A stretch of 9,643 nt of DNA from Anaerocolumna sp. (GTDB lineage: Bacteria > Bacillota > Clostridia > Lachnospirales > Lachnospiraceae). The stretch covers positions 1 to 9,643 of the forward strand of contig JAQSYR010000091.1 of NCBI GenBank assembly GCA_029256035.1, given 5' to 3'. Each line of letters opens with the position of its first letter. Within the stretch, counting starts at the first letter, position 1. The translations under genes and the position numbers were made by a program. The notes beneath the pieces were generated by a model, which was given only the letters and a program-made list of their open reading frames with translations, did no database searches and was not told the DNA's origin. This document shows positions 5,785-9,643 of this stretch, one piece after another.

Positions 5785-6918
5785 TTATGCTTCACCTTGG
5801 GCAAAGCCTTCTAACTTTTTCTTCTTATACTCTAAAAATCTCTTTTCCTCAATTGCTTCCCTGATTTCTTCCATCATCTTATTATAAAAATAAAGATTAT
5901 GGATAACCAAAAGCCTTAAGCCTAGCATTTCCTTGGCTTTTAGTAAATGTCTGATGTAAGAGCGGCTGTAATGCTTACATGCAGGGCACTGACAACCTTC
6001 CTCAATTGGCTTTGCATCTAGTTCATACTTTTGATTCAATAAATTCATCTTACCATGATTGGTATAGGCATGTCCGTGTCGTCCATTTCTGGATGGATAA
6101 ACACAGTCAAAGAAATCTACTCCCCGCTCTACTGCTTCTAGTATGTTGGCAGGAGTTCCTACTCCCATAAGGTAGGTTGGTTTTTCTAATGGAAGGTATG
6201 GTACGGTTTCTTCAATAATACGATACATTTCATCGTGTGATTCACCTACTGCAAGGCCGCCAAGTGCATACCCATCAAGATCCATTTCGGATATCCTTTT
6301 TGCATGTTCAATTCGAATATCTTCAAAGGTTCCTCCCTGGTTAATACCAAAGAGCATTTGATTCTTGTTGATTGTATCTTCCAGTGAATTTAGTCTTGCC
6401 ATTTCTTTTTTACAACGTTCCAGCCACCTGGTAGTACGGTCTACGGAATTCTGTATATATTCCCTGGTTGCCGGGTGTGGGGGACATTCATCAAATGCCA
6501 TGGCAATGGTAGAGGCAAGATTGGATTGTATCTGCATGCTTTCTTCCGGGCCCATGAATATTTTATGTCCATCAATATGAGAATTAAAATACACACCTTC
6601 TTCTTTAATTTTACGAAGTCCAGCCAGTGAAAACACCTGAAACCCACCAGAGTCTGTAAGAATTGGTCTGTCCCAAACCATGAATTTATGAAGACCACCC
6701 ATCTGTTTTACCACTTTATCTCCAGGTCTTACATGCAAATGGTAGGTATTGGATAACTCCACCTGGGTATTTATGTCATATAAATCCATTGTAGAAACTG
6801 CACCCTTAATTGCTGCAGCAGTACCAACATTCATAAACACAGGAGTCTGGATGGTACCATGTACGGTATGAAACTCACCTCGTTTTGCATTACCGTCTCT
6901 GCTTATTAATCTATACAT
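5785..6918 (-). CDS. tgt: Queuine tRNA-ribosyltransferase (tRNA-guanine transglycosylase)
   Basis: Tgt exchanges guanine 34 for preQ1 in the anticodon of Asn, Asp, His and Tyr tRNAs, the committed tRNA step of queuosine synthesis in the cytoplasm. With the ATG at 6918 the protein has 377 residues, the family norm. Visible are the general base D89 in TDSGGFQ, D143 in AFDECPP, GINQGG (191-196), LGGLAVGE (219-226), the nucleophile D271 in FDCVYPSRNGRHG, and zinc ligands C309, C311, C314 and H340. All catalytic residues are intact. A TTG at 6948 would add ten residues, but it lies only about 9 nt from the predicted transcription start and has no ribosome site; GGAGTG at 6923-6928 serves the ATG. 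It heads an operon with yajC. queA, its common neighbour, is not next to it here. Confidence 0.97.
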   Translation of the reverse strand: MYRLISRDGNAKRGEFHTVHGTIQTPVFMNVGTAAAIKGAVSTMDLYDINTQVELSNTYHLHVRPGDKVVKQMGGLHKFMVWDRPILTDSGGFQVFSLAGLRKIKEEGVYFNSHIDGHKIFMGPEESMQIQSNLASTIAMAFDECPPHPATREYIQNSVDRTTRWLERCKKEMARLNSLEDTINKNQMLFGINQGGTFEDIRIEHAKRISEMDLDGYALGGLAVGESHDEMYRIIEETVPYLPLEKPTYLMGVGTPANILEAVERGVDFFDCVYPSRNGRHGHAYTNHGKMNLLNQKYELDAKPIEEGCQCPACKHYSRSYIRHLLKAKEMLGLRLLVIHNLYFYNKMMEEIREAIEEKRFLEYKKKKLEGFAQGEA

Positions 6919-6922
6919 AAAG

Positions 6923-6928
6923 CACTCC
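6923..6928 (-). promoter_or_regulatory. Ribosome binding site that fixes the tgt start
   Basis: GGAGTG on the minus strand ends 4 nt before the ATG at 6918. This, with the family-typical N-terminus MYRLISRDGNAKRGEF, supports that ATG over the in-frame TTG at 6948. Confidence 0.75.
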
Positions 6929-6963
6929 GTTCTAATCTTTACTTTCAATAATCTAACATTACA

Positions 6964-6992
6964 AGTATACCTTCATTGATACTCTTTTTCAA
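6964..6992 (-). promoter_or_regulatory. Sigma-A promoter of tgt-yajC
   Basis: On the minus strand TTGAAA (6992-6987), a 17-bp spacer and TATACT (6969-6964) match sigma-A well. A start near 6957 leaves a leader of about 38 nt to the ATG at 6918. The -10 box TATACT is the same as that of the PHP gene promoter. Confidence 0.8.
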
Positions 6993-7033
6993 CTTATTTT
7001 TTTAATATATCTCTTTGTATTTTTATTTTTACT

Positions 7034-7056
7034 TGATTTGTGTATCACCCAAATCA
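7034..7056. promoter_or_regulatory. Inverted repeat between divergent promoters
   Basis: TGATTTG (7034-7040) and CAAATCA (7050-7056) are perfect 7-bp reverse complements around 9 bp. The dyad lies about 40 bp upstream of the tgt -35 box and about 70 bp upstream of the GGDEF-EAL -35 box. It could bind a dimeric regulator. No family is recognised. Confidence 0.4.
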
Positions 7057-7061
7057 CTTTT

Positions 7062-7084
7062 ATTATTTACATTTATGTAATAAT
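7062..7084. promoter_or_regulatory. AT-rich dyad upstream of the GGDEF-EAL promoter
   Basis: ATTATTTACAT (7062-7072) and ATGTAATAAT (7075-7084) pair over 10 bp with a single bulged T. It is 40 bp upstream of the -35 box of the c-di-GMP gene. The low complexity of the sequence makes chance formation possible. Confidence 0.35.
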
Positions 7085-7123
7085 TAACTCTATAAATTTG
7101 GAATATTTTGAGGTATTATTTTG

Positions 7124-7152
7124 TTGCATTTTCCCAATTTAATTGTTAAAAT
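7124..7152 (+). promoter_or_regulatory. Sigma-A promoter of the GGDEF-EAL gene
   Basis: TTGCAT (7124-7129), a 17-bp spacer and TAAAAT (7147-7152) give 4/6 and 5/6 sigma-A matches. A start near 7160 leaves a leader of about 30 nt. The ribosome site is weak (AGAGAGAAG before the ATG at 7189), which fits low expression of a signalling protein. Confidence 0.6.
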
Positions 7153-7188
7153 GTAAAAAAAAGATAAAAAACAAAGAGAGAAGCCGTT

Positions 7189-9643
7189 ATGTCAATTAAA
7201 TCAACACTTAGAAGAACATTAATATTATTTTCGCTAGTTCCCATTTTAATTGTTTCGGTTGTAGTTTTTAGTTTAATATCTGACCGTATGGTAGATATCA
7301 CTAAGGAGAATCTTAAGCAACTGGCCGAGACTAACAGCAATGGACTTGATGCCTTAATAGAAACCCAGTTAACAGAAGTAACCTTACTTTCAACCCAAAG
7401 TGATGTTAGTCAGCTATTAGAACAAAATGATGTTTCGGCTGTTCAGACTTCTGCTTCTTATAATGAAATTTATGAACGGGTTTCTGATTTACTCCATCGC
7501 CGTAGTGATACTTATCCATCCAGCCTGGGATTTACTATATATAATCAATACAAGAGAGCTGTGGTAAGTACCAATGAATCCATAGAAGGTCAAATCGATA
7601 ATAACAATCTAACACTTTCCTATATTCAGGCAACAGGGAATACGGCACAGGGGGTAAGTGGACTGCTTAATTCCGGAACCAAATATGGACGCAGGGTATA
7701 TGCAATTGAAATCGGAGCTCCTATTTTAGACATGAATTCACATAATGTAATTGGATATGTTGTTAGTTTAATTGATTTATCTTATTTTAAAGATTTTATT
7801 AATTCCATAGAAATGGGAAAGACCGGCTATGGGATTGTCTTAGATAAAAACGGCAGTATTATATACCATCCAGAGAAAGACATGATTGGTTCCATTTATA
7901 AATGGGATAAACTACGTTCTTTAGTAAAGCAATATCATAAAGGCAATGTCACCAAAAGTGGTATTGGTGAATTAAACAATCATGGTGTTTCCACTGTATA
8001 CGGTTACAGTATCATTCCTGAACTAAATTGGGTTTTAATTGTTAGGCAGGAAGTTGACGAAATCACTAATTTAGCAAAAACTGTTTTGAATATTCTTACC
8101 TTGACACTTACGGCTTTAATACTACTAATTATCGGCGGGAGCCAAACTATTGCAAAAACATTTACTTCGCCTTTAATAGAATTAAAGGATACTATGCAAA
8201 TTGCTTCTAATGGTAATCTTGAGGTCCAGTCTAATATAATCTCTAAGAATGAATTTGGAGAGCTGGCCAAATGTTTTAATAAAATGTTACATATGATTAA
8301 AAGTAATTATTATGAGTTATCCGATATGCATCATAAGCTAAAATCAAATGAAGAAAAGCTGCGATTAAATTTTAACCATATAGAATATTTAGCCTATCAT
8401 GATGTACTTACAAAGCTACCCAATAAGATGGCATTTATGGAAAAAGTAGAACGAATTCTTTCTTCTTCCTTAGATTCCAAGCATATACACGCCGTATTTT
8501 TTATCGATTTAGATAATTTTAAAACAGTAAATGATACTTTAGGACACGATTACGGAGATATTTTACTCACCCAGACGGCTGAAAAACTACTTTTACTGGC
8601 AGATAATAAAAATACTTTGGCCAGAGCCGGCGGAGATGAATTTTTAATCTTTTCTGAGAATATAGATTCTGTGGATGAAGTCTGTAACTATGCCGCTTCC
8701 ATCATTGATGCTTTTCGAGATCCTTTTGATTTGAATGGTGAAATTGCTTATGTTTCCATGAGTATTGGAATTGCAACTTTCCCATACAACGGTGTCACAC
8801 CACAAGCATTAATTAAAAATGCGGACATTGCTATGTACAAGGCGAAAGATACAGGAAAAAACAAATTTATTCAATTCGACAGACGCATGGAAGAGGATTT
8901 AAGCCGCAATACTATAATTGTTGAGGTTTTACGTCACGCCATACAAAGCAAAGAAGTATATGTAAAATACCAGCCCCAGTTCGACATTAATTGTAACAGA
9001 GTTATAGGCTTTGAAGCATTAATGCGTATTAATAGTAGTCGACTGGGTGCCTTGACACCTACTGAATTTATTCCTATTGCTGAAGAAAGTGGCTTAATAG
9101 TGGAATTAGGTGAGTGGATTTTAAGGGAAGCCTGTAGTTTTACAAAAAGTCTGCTTGATCAAGGATATGCCCCTTTCACTGTATCGGTAAATATATCTCC
9201 CGTACAGATAAATCGCCCTGGTTTTATTACCTCACTAGAGAAAATACTCAATGAGACAAAGTTGCCACCAGAACTTCTGGATCTTGAAATAACAGAAACG
9301 ACTTTTGTATCGTCTATGGTCGATGCAACAATCCTTTTAAACCAGATACAGTCTTTAGGTGTTAAAATCTCTTTAGATGATTTTGGAACTGGCTACTCTT
9401 CTTTAAATTACCTTACCAATATGCCTATCAATTCATTAAAAATTGACAAGTCATTTATTGATAATATTTATAAAAATGAGAAGGACTCTTGTATAGCAGA
9501 AGCTATTATTCAGCTTGCACATAGTATTGAGATCAAGGTCATTGCAGAGGGTGTAGAAACAGAAAGTCAATTAACTTTACTAAAGTCTAAAAAGTGTGAT
9601 ATTGTACAAGGTTTTATCTACAGCCAGCCTTTGCTGCCATCTG
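7189..9643 (+). CDS. dCACHE-HAMP-GGDEF-EAL cyclic-di-GMP signalling protein (C-terminus beyond window)
   Basis: 818 codons are visible, up to the window edge. Membrane helices lie at about 11-30 and 297-316 and bracket an extracellular dCACHE-type sensor (GYVVSLIDL and GKTGYGIVLDKNGSIIYHPEKD at 189-231). A HAMP linker (about 318-371) and coiled-coil follow. The GGDEF domain (about 398-564) has FFIDLDNFK (D440) and an intact GGDEF at 481-485, so diguanylate cyclase activity is expected; the RxxD inhibitory site is replaced by DNKN (472-475). The EAL domain (from about 575) keeps Q597, EAL 609-611, N668, E700 and E703, DDFGTGYSS from D730, K751, E787 and Q807, so c-di-GMP phosphodiesterase activity is also expected. 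About 20-40 residues are probably missing at the end. Net direction is likely set by the periplasm-equivalent, extracellular ligand of the CACHE domain. It is divergent from tgt. Confidence 0.93.
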   Translation, partial: MSIKSTLRRTLILFSLVPILIVSVVVFSLISDRMVDITKENLKQLAETNSNGLDALIETQLTEVTLLSTQSDVSQLLEQNDVSAVQTSASYNEIYERVSDLLHRRSDTYPSSLGFTIYNQYKRAVVSTNESIEGQIDNNNLTLSYIQATGNTAQGVSGLLNSGTKYGRRVYAIEIGAPILDMNSHNVIGYVVSLIDLSYFKDFINSIEMGKTGYGIVLDKNGSIIYHPEKDMIGSIYKWDKLRSLVKQYHKGNVTKSGIGELNNHGVSTVYGYSIIPELNWVLIVRQEVDEITNLAKTVLNILTLTLTALILLIIGGSQTIAKTFTSPLIELKDTMQIASNGNLEVQSNIISKNEFGELAKCFNKMLHMIKSNYYELSDMHHKLKSNEEKLRLNFNHIEYLAYHDVLTKLPNKMAFMEKVERILSSSLDSKHIHAVFFIDLDNFKTVNDTLGHDYGDILLTQTAEKLLLLADNKNTLARAGGDEFLIFSENIDSVDEVCNYAASIIDAFRDPFDLNGEIAYVSMSIGIATFPYNGVTPQALIKNADIAMYKAKDTGKNKFIQFDRRMEEDLSRNTIIVEVLRHAIQSKEVYVKYQPQFDINCNRVIGFEALMRINSSRLGALTPTEFIPIAEESGLIVELGEWILREACSFTKSLLDQGYAPFTVSVNISPVQINRPGFITSLEKILNETKLPPELLDLEITETTFVSSMVDATILLNQIQSLGVKISLDDFGTGYSSLNYLTNMPINSLKIDKSFIDNIYKNEKDSCIAEAIIQLAHSIEIKVIAEGVETESQLTLLKSKKCDIVQGFIYSQPLLPS

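Noticed and set aside
6441..6698. Open frame of 85 codons on the minus strand
   Set aside because: It is a frame-shifted shadow inside tgt, whose motifs are intact throughout in the other frame.
6919..6948. TTG start adding ten residues to Tgt
   Set aside because: No ribosome site, too near the predicted transcription start, and the family N-terminus begins at the ATG at 6918.

Overview
The window looks like chromosomal DNA of a low-GC Firmicute of class Clostridia, most likely a plant-polysaccharide-degrading Lachnospiraceae (Clostridium/Lachnoclostridium phytofermentans type). The reasons are AT-rich DNA, strong AGGAGG ribosome binding sites, sigma-A type promoters, a TIGR04086-type clostridial membrane protein near yajC, and a large secreted modular carbohydrate-active protein with a dockerin-like module. 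The species assignment is inference.

Layout. Positions 1-3539 (minus) hold a very large secreted protein, cut at the left window edge (1179 codons visible): signal peptide, a CBM-like beta-sandwich apparently interrupted by a dockerin-like pair of calcium loops, two tandem F5/8 type C (discoidin) domains, a Pectate_lyase_3-type parallel beta-helix and a DNRLRE/CBM96-like domain. It has its own promoter and a leader of about 195 nt that carries several structures. Positions 3540-4002 are a divergent control region. On the plus strand follow a four-helix membrane protein (4003-4377) and a PHP-domain phosphoesterase with its own promoter (4462-5337). A convergent intergenic stretch (5338-5507) contains a 21-bp palindrome and a bidirectional terminator. 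On the minus strand lies a tgt-yajC operon (6918-5508) for queuosine tRNA modification and the Sec accessory subunit; this yajC appears to have lost an internal segment in frame. Divergent from tgt, positions 7189-9643 (plus) encode a dCACHE-HAMP-GGDEF-EAL cyclic-di-GMP signalling protein, cut at the right edge.

Together these are one secreted glycan-active enzyme or adhesin, a conserved housekeeping block (tRNA modification, Sec translocon, nucleotide phosphatase) and a membrane c-di-GMP sensor. I found no mobile element, CRISPR array, rRNA or tRNA. The least ordinary points are the shortened YajC, the dockerin inserted in a CBM, the orphan Shine-Dalgarno element in the long leader, and the cluster of dyads in the control regions.
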